64,000 nucleotides of DNA from Yinghuangia soli (GTDB taxonomy: Bacteria; Actinomycetota; Actinomycetes; Streptomycetales; Streptomycetaceae). How positions within the stretch are numbered: the stretch's first letter is position 1; every line of letters starts with the position of its first letter. Below, piece by piece: positions 35,599 to 44,316 of this stretch. The stretch is taken from the NCBI RefSeq assembly GCF_021502675.1, contig NZ_JAKFHA010000012.1, forward strand, positions 1 to 64,000, read 5' to 3'. Under the pieces are notes generated by a model, which worked only from the letters and a program-made list of their open reading frames with translations, was not told the origin of the DNA and did no database searches. A program made the translations under genes and the position numbers.

Positions 35599-38235
35599 GT
35601 GAGTGCCGACATGACGTCCCCTGATCCTTCCTCCGGCCCCACCCGCAGTCCCGGCCCTACGTCCCCGCCACGCAACCGGCAGTCCCCTCCCGGCCGGGTC
35701 GGCATGGGCCGCCTGACGGTCCGCAACCTCCTCGCCCACAAGCGCCGCGTCGCCGGACTGGTCATCGCGGTCCTGCTCGGCACCGCGTTCCTGTCCGGCG
35801 CGCTGATCCTGTCCGACACCGTCAAGTCGTCCATCACGGGCTTGATCCGGGACAACGGCGCGGGCACCGACGTCGTGGTGCGCAACGCCACCGACGTGAC
35901 CGACCGGCCCGGGACCGACCGCGCCGCCATCCCGGCCGGCACCGCCGACCTGGTCCGCAAGGTCCCCGGCGTGGCCTCGGCCAGTCCGGTGGTCGTCGGA
36001 TACGGCCAACTCGTCGACACGGACGGCGAGATGATCACCGGGAACGGGCCGCGCATCGCGGGCAACTGGATCGACGACCCGGCGCTCAACCCGTACCGGC
36101 TCACCGAAGGCCGCGCTCCGCAGGCGGCCGACGAGATCGTCGTCGACCGGGCGTCCGCGAAGCAGGGCGGCCTCGAACCGGGCGACCGCATCACGGTGCT
36201 GACCCCTGAGCCCGTCCCGGTGACCGTCGTCGGCATCGCGACGTTCGGCGAGGCCGACGCCTTCGGCGGCGCGTCGTACACCGCCTTCGACCTGGCCGGC
36301 GCACTGCAGCACGTGGCCCGCGACCCGGGCCTGATCAGCTCGGTCTCCGTGCGGCTGGCGCCCGGCGCCGACCAGGAGGCCGCCGCGGCCGCGATCCAGC
36401 AGGTCCTGCCGCCGGGCGTGCAGGCCGTCCCGGGCAGCGCCGCCACGCAGGAGCAAGTGGACGCGGTCTCCGACGGGTTCCTCGCGATCTTCCGCACGTT
36501 CCTCACCGTGTTCGCGGTCATCGCGCTGGTGGTGGCGGCGTTCTCGATCAACCACACCTTCTCGGTCGTCACCGCGCAGCGCATGCGCGAAGGCGCCCTG
36601 CTGCGTGCGCTCGGTGCGTCGCGGCGGCAGATCCGGAGCCAGGCGCTGGGCGAGGCGGCCCTGATCGGCGTCACCGCATCGGTGCTCGGCCTGCTCGCCG
36701 GGGCCGGTCTGGCGGCCGGACTCAAGGCGATGTTCGCGGCGTTCGGCTTCGCGTTCCCCGTCGAGGGCCTGCAGTTCCGGACCGAGACCGCACTGATCGT
36801 GCTGCCCGTGGGCATCGTGGTCACGTTGGTGTCGGCGCTGATCCCGGCCGTGAAGGCCTCGCGCGTGCCGCCGGTCGCGGCGCTGCGCGATGCGGCGGTC
36901 GAGTCCGCGGGCGTCCCGGTACGCCGCACCGCGACCGGAGCGGTGCTCATCGCGGCCGGCGTCGTGGCGACCGTACTGGCCGACGGGTTCCTGCTGCTCG
37001 GCCTCGGCGCTGCGGCGACCGTCGCGGGCGTGCTCGTGGTCGCCCCGGCCGTCGTCCGCGTGCTGGGCAGTGCCCTGACCGCGCCCTTCGCCCGGTTCGG
37101 CGCGGGACCGATGCTGGCCCGCGGCAACGTGCTCCGCAGTCCGCGCCGCACCGTCGGCGCGGCGACCGCGATGGTCGTCGGGATCGCGGTGGTCACCGTC
37201 TTCGCGGTCTTCGCGGCCTCCCTCAAGAGCGGCGCGGAAGGCGAGACCCGCGACACCCTGGTCGGCGGACTCACCCTCGGGGACTCCTCGTCGGCCGGCT
37301 GGGCGGGCGGCGGACACAGCCCCGAACTCACCGCCAAGGCAGCCGAAGTACCCGGTGTCGCCACGGCGGTCGGCCTCCAGCGCGGCAACCTGCTGGCCTT
37401 CGGCTCCAGCCGGGACATCATGGCCGCGGACACCGCGCGCCTGGGCACCGTGCTGGACCTCGGCGTCGAGGACGGCTCCGTGGAAGCGCTGGGCACCGGC
37501 TCGATCGCGGTCTCCGACACAGCCGCCGACGACCACGCCCTGAAGGTCGGTTCGCGCGTCCCCGTCACTTACCCGGACGGCACCAAGGCCGAACTGACCG
37601 TGGCCGGCGTGTACGACCGCACGACGCTGGTCGGCGACTACCTGATCGACCGGCAGGCCTGGGCACCGCATTCGGTCGCCGACCTCGACGCCCTGACCGT
37701 GCTGGCGCTGGCCGCCGGGGCGCAGGCCGACCAGGTCAAGGCCGCGGTCGAGAAGGTGGCCGAGGCGTACGGCAACCCGCCGGTCCGCGACCGGGACGGC
37801 TACGTGGACGCCTCGCTGGCCATGGTCGACCAGTTCGTCACCATCGTGTACGTCCTGCTCGCGCTCGCCCTGCTGATCGCGCTCGGCGGCATCGCCAACA
37901 CCCTGTCCCTGGCCGCCCACGAGCGGCGCCGCGAACTGGGCCTGCTCCGCGCGGTCGGCGCCGAACGCGGCCAGGTGCGCGCCTCGCTGCGCTGGGAGTC
38001 CGCCTTCGTGGCCGCCCTGGGCGCGCTCACCGGCCTGGTGCTCGGCGCGTTCCTGGCCTGGTCCGCGGTCGGCGTCCTGGCCGGCTCCGGCGACCAGCAG
38101 GTGCCCGTGACGGTACCGGCCGTCCAACTCGCCGTGCTGTTCGCGGCCGGCACCCTCGGCGGCCTCCTCGCCGGCACCCGGCCCGCGGCCCGGGCCGCCA
38201 AAATGGACATCCTTCGTGCAGTCTCCGTCGAATAG
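35599..38235 (+). CDS. FtsX/MacB-like ABC transporter permease
   Basis: An 878-residue permease built of two FtsX-type halves: membrane segments near residues 50-72, then an extracytoplasmic domain; three more around 295-320, 350-375 and 395-415; a second set from about 445, with another outer domain (550-735) and three final segments. TVRNLLAHKRRVAGLVIAVLLGTAFLSGALILSDTVKS is the usual start. Such proteins use ATP hydrolysis to move peptides, drugs or lipoproteins in or across the envelope. The GTG start at 35599 is preceded by AAGGCAGG. The 3' end overlaps a possible upstream start of the NUDIX gene. Confidence 0.93.
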   Translation: MSADMTSPDPSSGPTRSPGPTSPPRNRQSPPGRVGMGRLTVRNLLAHKRRVAGLVIAVLLGTAFLSGALILSDTVKSSITGLIRDNGAGTDVVVRNATDVTDRPGTDRAAIPAGTADLVRKVPGVASASPVVVGYGQLVDTDGEMITGNGPRIAGNWIDDPALNPYRLTEGRAPQAADEIVVDRASAKQGGLEPGDRITVLTPEPVPVTVVGIATFGEADAFGGASYTAFDLAGALQHVARDPGLISSVSVRLAPGADQEAAAAAIQQVLPPGVQAVPGSAATQEQVDAVSDGFLAIFRTFLTVFAVIALVVAAFSINHTFSVVTAQRMREGALLRALGASRRQIRSQALGEAALIGVTASVLGLLAGAGLAAGLKAMFAAFGFAFPVEGLQFRTETALIVLPVGIVVTLVSALIPAVKASRVPPVAALRDAAVESAGVPVRRTATGAVLIAAGVVATVLADGFLLLGLGAAATVAGVLVVAPAVVRVLGSALTAPFARFGAGPMLARGNVLRSPRRTVGAATAMVVGIAVVTVFAVFAASLKSGAEGETRDTLVGGLTLGDSSSAGWAGGGHSPELTAKAAEVPGVATAVGLQRGNLLAFGSSRDIMAADTARLGTVLDLGVEDGSVEALGTGSIAVSDTAADDHALKVGSRVPVTYPDGTKAELTVAGVYDRTTLVGDYLIDRQAWAPHSVADLDALTVLALAAGAQADQVKAAVEKVAEAYGNPPVRDRDGYVDASLAMVDQFVTIVYVLLALALLIALGGIANTLSLAAHERRRELGLLRAVGAERGQVRASLRWESAFVAALGALTGLVLGAFLAWSAVGVLAGSGDQQVPVTVPAVQLAVLFAAGTLGGLLAGTRPAARAAKMDILRAVSVE

Positions 38236-38248
38236 CGAGGAGCGGATC

Positions 38249-38761
38249 TTGGACGAGACACGGACCGACGCACTTGTCCCGCAGCACGTCAAGGACATGG
38301 TCGCCGAGGAGACCGGGGTGCTGCACGCGGCCGGGGCGGTCATCCTCGACGCGGCCGGGCGGCTCGTCGTGGTCAATCCGTCGTACAAGGACGACTGGGA
38401 ACTGCCGGGCGGAATGGCCGACGACGACGAAGACCCGTACGCGGCCGCGCGCCGCGAGGTGGTCGAGGAGATCGGCCTCGACCTGGAACTCGGCCGTCTG
38501 CTCGTGGTCGACGTGACGCCCGCCCGGGTCTACGGCCGCATCATCACGCACTTCATCTTCGACGCGCCGGTCCTCACCGACGAGCAGGTGCGCGACCTGA
38601 AGGCGTGCGACGTCGAACTGCTCGGCGCCGCGGCGCTGCCGGTCGAGGAGGCCTTGGCGGCGCTCCACTCCCGAGTGGCGCGTCGCGTGGAGGTGGCGCT
38701 GCGCATGCGCGGGACCGGCGGGTGCGCGTACCTGCTGGACGGGCGGCCGGCGGCGGGCTGA
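38249..38761 (+). CDS. NUDIX hydrolase
   Basis: A 170-residue protein with a complete Nudix box G-x5-E-x7-REVVEEIGL in GGMADDDEDPYAAARREVVEEIGL (split here only for orientation: Gly, Glu and REVVEE are all in register). It hydrolyses a nucleoside diphosphate-linked compound; the specific substrate is unknown. The TTG at 38249 was preferred because GAGGAG stands 6 nt upstream; a GTG at 38216 inside the permease gene would add 11 residues. It probably belongs to the exporter transcript and ends at a strong hairpin. Confidence 0.88.
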   Translation: MDETRTDALVPQHVKDMVAEETGVLHAAGAVILDAAGRLVVVNPSYKDDWELPGGMADDDEDPYAAARREVVEEIGLDLELGRLLVVDVTPARVYGRIITHFIFDAPVLTDEQVRDLKACDVELLGAAALPVEEALAALHSRVARRVEVALRMRGTGGCAYLLDGRPAAG

Positions 38762-38790
38762 GACCCGGTCCGCGCCGACACCGCCGCATA

Positions 38791-38849
38791 GCGGCGAAGC
38801 CGCCTGGCCGTGACCCGGGACTCCGGGGCCGGCCAGGCGGCTTCGCCGC
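38791..38849. terminator. Terminator between NUDIX and YceI genes
   Basis: A perfect 19-bp inverted repeat (38791-38809 with 38831-38849) with a 21-nt loop lies between two convergent genes. It can end both transcripts. Confidence 0.8.
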
Positions 38850-38875
38850 CTGCGGGGCAGGGATGCGCCGGTGCG

Positions 38876-39433
38876 TCAGCCCGCCAGGGCGGCCTGGATC
38901 TCCAGCTCGATGACCGTCTTGTCGCCGATCGCGAGCTTGCCCGAGGGCAGCGAGATGTTCGGGCCGACGCCGAAGTCGCTGCGCAGGATCTCGGTGACCG
39001 CGCTGAAGCCGGCCTTGTCCGCGCCGCTCTGCGGGTCGGTCTCGGTGCCGTTGAAGTGCAGCTCGAAGTCGACCTGCCTGGTGACGCCCTTGAGGGTGAG
39101 CTCGCCCTGCAGGGTGTACTTGCCGTCGGCGACCTCGGTTATGCCGGTCGAGGCGAACGTCGCGGTCGGGTGCTTCTCCGCATCGAAGAAGTCGCCGGTG
39201 AGCAGGTGGCCGTCGCGGGCGCCGTTGAGGGTGTTGAGCGAGGCGATCGAGATCTCGGCGCGCACCGCGGAGGCGAGCGCGTCGTCGCCGACCGTGATCT
39301 CGCCGGAGAACTCGCCGAAGCCGCCGCGCATCGCGGCGAGGTTGAGGTGCCGGACGGAGAAGGACACCGCGGAGTGCACGGGGTCGATGACCCAGGTGCC
39401 GGCGGCGAGTCCGGGGGCGGAGGCGCTGGTCAT
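38876..39433 (-). CDS. YceI family lipocalin-like protein
   Basis: A 185-residue YceI protein: WVIDPVHSAVSFSVRHLNLAAMRGGFGEFSGEI, LLTGDFFDAEKHPTATFAST and YTLQGELTLKGVTRQVDFEL are the family blocks. YceI proteins bind isoprenoid-type lipids in a barrel; no signal peptide is present, so this copy is cytoplasmic. GGGAG precedes ATG 39433. Its 104-bp upstream region carries two TTCAACCA repeats (39513-39520, 39537-39544). Confidence 0.93.
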   Translation of the reverse strand: MTSASAPGLAAGTWVIDPVHSAVSFSVRHLNLAAMRGGFGEFSGEITVGDDALASAVRAEISIASLNTLNGARDGHLLTGDFFDAEKHPTATFASTGITEVADGKYTLQGELTLKGVTRQVDFELHFNGTETDPQSGADKAGFSAVTEILRSDFGVGPNISLPSGKLAIGDKTVIELEIQAALAG

Positions 39434-39512
39434 GGATGCTCCCAGGGAGAAAGGGGGATGCGGCAGAGGGCGCGGGGGCCGGGGGTTCCCGCGGCAAGGT
39501 GGTCGTTGTGAA

Positions 39513-39544
39513 TTCAACCAGCATTGTCGTTTAGGTTTCAACCA
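39513..39544. promoter_or_regulatory. Direct repeat TTCAACCA x2 in the YceI upstream region
   Basis: The 8-bp unit occurs at 39513-39520 and 39537-39544, 24 bp apart centre to centre. The second copy overlaps the stop of the upstream pucR-like gene. An EcoRI-like TGAATTCA palindrome overlaps the first copy. The layout suits a dimeric regulator of the YceI gene. Confidence 0.4.
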
Positions 39545-40821
39545 TTTGACCGAGGAAGAAGCGGACGTTCGCCTTCCGGTCGGTCGCCGGCGCGCCGTGC
39601 GACGAGTGCCGCGCCGATCCGCGGCAGGTCCGCGGCGTGCGCCGCGTTCAGGCCGGTCAGCTGCGCGATGCGGCGCAGCCGGTAGTCGATGGTGTTCGGA
39701 TGCACGTGCAGGCGCCCCGCGGCCCGCCGGCGGCTCAGTCCGGTCTGCAGGAAGACCTCCAGGGTCTCCAGGAGTTCCGGGCGGCCGGCCAGCGGCTCGA
39801 GGAGCGCGGCCAGCCGCTCGCGGGCCTCGCCGGGGCGGCTCAGCTGGTAGTCCAGCAGGACGTCCGCGAGCCGGAACAGGCCGGTGCCGCGCCCGGTCCG
39901 GCGGACCAGTTCGACGACCTCCGCGGTCTGGCGTACCGCCTCCGGCACTCCCGCGGGCGGCGCGACCGCCCCGGCCGCGGTGATCTCGGCCCCCGCGACA
40001 CGGGCGGCCCGGTCGATCAGCGCGCACAGGACCGGCCACGCGGGCGGCTCCCCGGCTGCCGGGAGCAGCACCGTGCCGCCGCTCGCATCGATCACCGCGA
40101 GCACCGGATCGTCCACGAACCGGTCCAACTCGGCGTGCACGCGCCGCAGTTTGCGGCGCGCCGCGATCTTCGGACTGCCCGAGCCCGCGCACTCGTCCGG
40201 ATGCGGCCCGATGACCAGGGTCAGGACGATGTAGTGGGGGGCCGGCCGCAGCCCGGCGCGCTCCGCGAGGTCGTCCACCGGGTCGCCGGCGATCAGCGCC
40301 GCCATCAGCGAGCGCCGCCCGTGGTGCTCCTGCGTCTCCAGCATGCTGCGTTCCTCGAGGTACGCCGCACTCACCGCCACCGTCACCTGCCGCAGCATGC
40401 CCAGCAGCAGCGTCAAGGCCGCCTGGACGTCCGCGATTTCGTCGGGCCGCGCATCCGCGGACACCTCCTCCCAGGCGGCCAGCATGCCCACGTGGTACGC
40501 CCCCAGCACCGCATCCAGCGGTACGCCCTCCTCGGCCCGCCGCGCCGCGGACAGCCGCTGCATGGCCAGTTCGTCCGGGGTCGCCTCGCGCCGCTCGCTC
40601 AGCACGTGCGCCAGGATCCGCAGATTGTGGTCGATGATCTCGGCGATCTCGCCGTGCACTTCCTCGCGCGGCAGCAACCGGTAGACCGGGAGCTCGTCGA
40701 CGATGCGCCGCACCACCCGGCCGGTGAGGCGCGCCGCCCGCCCTTCCAGCCAACTCCCGACCGGGCGCCCGCCGATGGTCAGCGGCGCCGGGGCCGGAGC
40801 CGCGGTTTTGTGACGGGTCAC
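39538..40821 (-). CDS. PucR/CdaR-family transcriptional regulator
   Basis: A 427-residue regulator ending in the HTH_30 domain of PucR proteins (LLETLEVFLQTGLSRRRAAGRLHVHPNTIDYRLRRIAQLTGL). The N-terminal part has an RsbT-antagonist/GGDEF-like arrangement seen in this family (RRIVDELPVYRLLPREEVHGEIAEIIDHNLRIL). Members control purine, proline, amine or sugar-acid catabolism. The start at GTG 40821 lies inside a perfect 14-bp palindrome and has only a weak ribosome site, so the real start could be slightly downstream. Target genes are unknown; YceI is the nearest downstream. Confidence 0.88.
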   Translation of the reverse strand: MTRHKTAAPAPAPLTIGGRPVGSWLEGRAARLTGRVVRRIVDELPVYRLLPREEVHGEIAEIIDHNLRILAHVLSERREATPDELAMQRLSAARRAEEGVPLDAVLGAYHVGMLAAWEEVSADARPDEIADVQAALTLLLGMLRQVTVAVSAAYLEERSMLETQEHHGRRSLMAALIAGDPVDDLAERAGLRPAPHYIVLTLVIGPHPDECAGSGSPKIAARRKLRRVHAELDRFVDDPVLAVIDASGGTVLLPAAGEPPAWPVLCALIDRAARVAGAEITAAGAVAPPAGVPEAVRQTAEVVELVRRTGRGTGLFRLADVLLDYQLSRPGEARERLAALLEPLAGRPELLETLEVFLQTGLSRRRAAGRLHVHPNTIDYRLRRIAQLTGLNAAHAADLPRIGAALVARRAGDRPEGERPLLPRSNG

Positions 40822-40822
40822 A
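40809..40822. promoter_or_regulatory. 14-bp palindrome over the start codon of the PucR-family gene
   Basis: TGTGAC-GG-GTCACA is perfectly symmetric and covers the GTG start codon at 40819-40821. It resembles a compact CRP/FNR-type site (TGTGA-N4-TCACA rather than N6). It may be an autoregulatory operator. Confidence 0.5.
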
Positions 40823-41016
40823 GGGCACCCCGCTTAAGTCTGCGTGACTTCCCAGGTGGCAACGTGCCGTACGACCAGCAAGATGTCAGTGAACCACTGC
40901 CGTGCACCGGTCCGACACCCCGAACCGGGCACGGTATTCCGGCCATGCCGCACTCCGCCCCGGGTCGACCGCCGCGACCCGGGGCAACTCGTGTCCCCGT
41001 CCCCGGAGGTGGCCCG

Positions 41017-43110
41017 TTGCGTTCCCGAATCGGCGTCATGCACCCTCCCTCGCGCCCCCGATCGCGCCCGCGGCTCTCGCGCACGCTCACCGCACTGGCC
41101 GGAGCACTGCTCCTGTCCGTCCCCGCGCTGCCCGCGGCCGCCCACGACGGGACGGGAGGCGACGGCGGCGACCGGCCCGCACCGCTGTCCGCCGAGGAGC
41201 GCGCCGCGGCGCCCGCCTGCGACCCCATCGACCCGGCCGCCTGCCTGCTGCCGTTCCCCAACGACTGGTTCACCGTCCGGGACCGGAAGACCGGGACCGG
41301 CCGCCGGATCGCGTTCACCCCGCAGACCCTGCCGGCCAACGCCCTCGGGCAGCCCGCGGACCCGGCCGCCTGGAACCGCGGCGACGGCTTCTCGCCCGGC
41401 TCGGCGCTCATCGCCAAGATCCCCGGTATCGACCTGGCCAAGTCCGGCGCCGCCCCGATCACCGACATCGCACGCTCGCTCTCCCGCGACGCGCCCATCG
41501 TCATCGTCGACACCACCACCGGGCAGCGCTGGCCCTACTGGGCCGAGCTGGACGCCAACGCCGCAGACCCGGCGCGCCAGGCCCTGTTGGTGCACCCGGC
41601 CCGCAACTTCATCCCCGGTCACACCTACGCAGTAGGCCTGCGGAACCTGCGCGACGGCTCCGGGACCCTGCTCGCCGCGAACGAGGCCTTCAGCCGCATC
41701 GCCGGCCGCCAGCTGCCGCGTGAGGACCCGCTGTGGGCCCGGCAGAAGCAGCTGCGCTGGGTCTTCGACGAACTCGCCGACCACGCCCGCATCGACAAGC
41801 GCAGCCTCTACCTGGCCTGGGACTTCACGGTCGCCAGCAGCGAGAACACCACCGGCGACCTGTTGGAGATCCGCGACGACGCTTTCGATCAGCTCGGCCG
41901 CAAGGCCCCGACGTACACCGTCACTTCGGTCGTCGACTTCACCCCCGAGCAGGACGCCCGCATCGCCCGCGAGGTCAAGGGCTTCGTGAGCGTGCCCAGC
42001 TACCTGAACGCCCCCGGCGGACCGCCCGGCTCCGCGTTCAACCTCGGCCGCGACGGCAAGCCCGAGCAGCTGCCCGGCAATACGCAGCAGGCGCCGTTCC
42101 AGTGCGAGATCCCGCGCAGCGCGCTCACCACGCCCTCGCAGGCCTCCCTGTACGGACACGGCCTCCTCGGCCGGGAACGCGAAGTCGCGGCAGGCAACGT
42201 GAAATCCATGGCCGCCGAGCACAACTTCAGCTTCTGCGCCACCAAGTGGATCGGCATGAGCGACGAGGACATCCCCGTCGTGATCTCCGCGCTGACCGAC
42301 ATGTCGAAGTTCCGGGCCGTCGCCGACCGGCTGCAGCAAGGCGTCCTGGACACGCTCTTCCTCGGCCGCCTCATGGCCCACCCCAAGGGCTTCGCGGCCG
42401 ACCCGGCCTTCCGCGGCGCCGACGGGCGGCCGCTGCTCGACACCCGCAAGGGCGTCGTCTACGACGGCAACAGCCAGGGCGGGATCATGGGCGGCATCAC
42501 CGTGGCCGTCTCCCAGGACGTCAAGCGCGGCGTGCTCGGCGTCACCGGCATGAACTACAGCGTGCTGCTCAACCGCAGCAGCGACTTCGTGCAGTTCCAA
42601 CCGCTCATCGACCGCGCGTACCCGGACAAGCTCGACCAGCAACTCGTCCTGTCCCTCTTCCAATTGCTGTGGGACCGCGGCGAGACCAACGGGTACGCCG
42701 CACACCTGACCGACCGGCCGCTGCCCGACACCCCGCGCCACCAGGTCCTCATGCAGATCGCCTTCGGCGACCACCAAGTGGCCAACGTCGCCGCGGAGGT
42801 CCAGGCCCGCACCATCGGCGCCCGGATCGCCACCCCTGCGCTGGCCCCGGGCCGCAGCCCGGACGTCACGCCGTACTGGGGCATCGCCCCGATCACCCGC
42901 TACCCGTACCGCGGTTCGGCGATGGTCGTCTGGGACAGCGGCACGCCGGCACCGCCGCAGACCAACACCCCGCCCTTCGAGCCCGACTACGGAGAGGACC
43001 CGCACTCGGCTCCGCGGAACACCGCCGCGGCCCGGCAGCAGAAGGCCGAGTTCCTGACCACCGGCAAGGTCGTCGACGTATGCAGCGGGCAGCCCTGCCG
43101 CTCGGGCTGA
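41017..43110 (+). CDS. Large secreted protein with GxSxG-type lipase/esterase elbow
   Basis: A 697-residue protein with a signal peptide (Arg-rich start, hydrophobic core LTALAGALLLSVPALPAAAHDG, cleavage near residue 46). The mature part begins CDPIDPAACLLPFPNDWFTVRD, contains paired cysteines and has YDGNSQGGIMGG near residue 485, which fits a serine nucleophile elbow of an alpha/beta hydrolase. It recalls large bacterial lipases with an N-terminal beta domain, but I cannot prove that. TTG 41017 is chosen because GGAGGTGG lies 5 nt before it; ATG 41038 has no ribosome site. A strong hairpin follows. Confidence 0.75.
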   Translation: MRSRIGVMHPPSRPRSRPRLSRTLTALAGALLLSVPALPAAAHDGTGGDGGDRPAPLSAEERAAAPACDPIDPAACLLPFPNDWFTVRDRKTGTGRRIAFTPQTLPANALGQPADPAAWNRGDGFSPGSALIAKIPGIDLAKSGAAPITDIARSLSRDAPIVIVDTTTGQRWPYWAELDANAADPARQALLVHPARNFIPGHTYAVGLRNLRDGSGTLLAANEAFSRIAGRQLPREDPLWARQKQLRWVFDELADHARIDKRSLYLAWDFTVASSENTTGDLLEIRDDAFDQLGRKAPTYTVTSVVDFTPEQDARIAREVKGFVSVPSYLNAPGGPPGSAFNLGRDGKPEQLPGNTQQAPFQCEIPRSALTTPSQASLYGHGLLGREREVAAGNVKSMAAEHNFSFCATKWIGMSDEDIPVVISALTDMSKFRAVADRLQQGVLDTLFLGRLMAHPKGFAADPAFRGADGRPLLDTRKGVVYDGNSQGGIMGGITVAVSQDVKRGVLGVTGMNYSVLLNRSSDFVQFQPLIDRAYPDKLDQQLVLSLFQLLWDRGETNGYAAHLTDRPLPDTPRHQVLMQIAFGDHQVANVAAEVQARTIGARIATPALAPGRSPDVTPYWGIAPITRYPYRGSAMVVWDSGTPAPPQTNTPPFEPDYGEDPHSAPRNTAAARQQKAEFLTTGKVVDVCSGQPCRSG

Positions 43111-43197
43111 CCGGCACGCGCACGACCGGCCGACGGCCGGACCGCACGCCCCGACCGGACCGGTTCCCCCGACCGGCCCGGCCGGGGACCGGCCCGG

Positions 43198-43248
43198 TCA
43201 CCGGCCCTGCCGCACCCGGGCGGAGCCGCGGCGCGGCAGGGCCGGTGA
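43198..43248. terminator. Terminator after the secreted hydrolase-like gene
   Basis: A perfect 16-bp inverted repeat (43198-43213 with 43233-43248) with a 19-nt loop begins 87 bp after the stop at 43110. Confidence 0.75.
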
Positions 43249-43332
43249 GAGCTGCCGGGAGCCGATGAGAGGATGCCGCCGGGCTGCGGGCCACGGCACG
43301 CAGCGGTCCGGCGGCGAACCAGGGAGACGGCT

Positions 43333-43635
43333 GTGAGTGCGACGGCATCGGGCGGCACGGCCCACGGCCCGGTCGAGTGCCCGATGTGCGGGCTGGCCGA
43401 CGTGGCCCGCTACCGGATCGCCGCCACCGGCGAGTCCTTCACGATGTGCCCCGAGTGCGAGTCGCTGTGGCGGGACGGCGCCGACCCGCGGCGTACGACC
43501 GAGGCGTACCTGTCGATCCACCTCGAGTCGCGCGGGCTCGGCGCCGAGGACGTCGCCGCCGCCTCGGATGCCGCGGATGCTCCGTCCGAAACCCGCCGGA
43601 CCTCGGCAGGGCCGCGCGGCAGCATCGGGGCATGA
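43333..43635 (+). CDS. Small zinc-ribbon-like protein of unknown function
   Basis: A 100-residue protein with two CxxC knuckles (Cys16/Cys19 in CPMC and Cys39/Cys42 in CPEC) spaced 19 residues apart, the pattern of a zinc ribbon. The rest (LWRDGADPRRTTEAYLSIHLESRGL) is helical, and the C-terminus is disordered. No function can be assigned. AGGGAG stands before GTG 43333. Its stop overlaps the ATG of the DUF1203 gene (ATGA), so both proteins are made together. Confidence 0.7.
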   Translation: MSATASGGTAHGPVECPMCGLADVARYRIAATGESFTMCPECESLWRDGADPRRTTEAYLSIHLESRGLGAEDVAAASDAADAPSETRRTSAGPRGSIGA

Positions 43636-44153
43636 CCGACAACCCGAACGACTCTTTCCTTTTCCACGCGCTGCCTGCCGACCTGCTGGCCGCCATCCGG
43701 GCCGGCGGGCCCGACGCGTCCGGCAATCCGGCCGACCGGGCCCGCCACTGGGAGGCCGGCCGCCCGCTGCGCTGCTGCCTGCGCTACTCCGAAGCCGGTG
43801 ACGAACTGCTGCTGTTCGGCGTCGCCGCGCCGATGCCCGGCACCAGCCCCTACCGCGAGATCGGCGCCGTCCTCGTGCACGCGGACGAATGCCCTGGGCC
43901 GGTGCGCACCGACGGCTATCCGGAGGAGTGGTACGGCCGCCCGCAGATCCTGCGCGCCTACGACGCGCGCGGCTGGATCCACGGCGCCACGCGCATGCAC
44001 GACGGCAGCGACCCGGAACGCGAACTCGCCGAGATGTTCGCGCACCCCGAGGTCGTCCAGGTGCACAGCCGCAACATCTCCTGGGGCTGCTACATGTTCG
44101 CGGTGACCCGCAGCGGCAGCCCGGCCGAGACCGTCTGGACCCCGGCGGTCTGA
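43632..44153 (+). CDS. DUF1203 family protein
   Basis: A 173-residue protein with the DUF1203 pattern: FLFHALPADLLAAIRAGG, RCCLRYSEAGDELLLFGVAAP and SPYREIGAVLVHADEC. The family is widespread and of unknown function. It is translationally coupled to the zinc-ribbon protein upstream. A 7-bp hairpin (44192-44209) follows the gene. Confidence 0.88.
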   Translation: MTDNPNDSFLFHALPADLLAAIRAGGPDASGNPADRARHWEAGRPLRCCLRYSEAGDELLLFGVAAPMPGTSPYREIGAVLVHADECPGPVRTDGYPEEWYGRPQILRAYDARGWIHGATRMHDGSDPERELAEMFAHPEVVQVHSRNISWGCYMFAVTRSGSPAETVWTPAV

Positions 44154-44191
44154 GCCGGCGCGTCGGCTCCGCGCCGATGGACGGACGAATG

Positions 44192-44209
44192 GGCCGTCGG
44201 GGGACGGCC
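44192..44209 (+). terminator. Short GC hairpin after the DUF1203 gene
   Basis: GGCCGTC (44192-44198) and GACGGCC (44203-44209) form a 7-bp stem with a 4-nt loop, 38 bp after the stop. It may be a weak terminator. Confidence 0.45.
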
Positions 44210-44316
44210 GGATGGGTGAAGTTGGCGGCGGGCCGGGGGTTCCGGGGGCCGAGAGGGCGCGGCGGGCGTGCGCCGGTCGGTAGCGTCTGCGCTTCCCGAC
44301 CAGGAGGAACGGCAGA

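Noticed and set aside
35377-38388. A 1003-residue minus-strand frame over the ABC permease
   Set aside because: Antisense to a clear FtsX-type permease and of non-protein-like composition.
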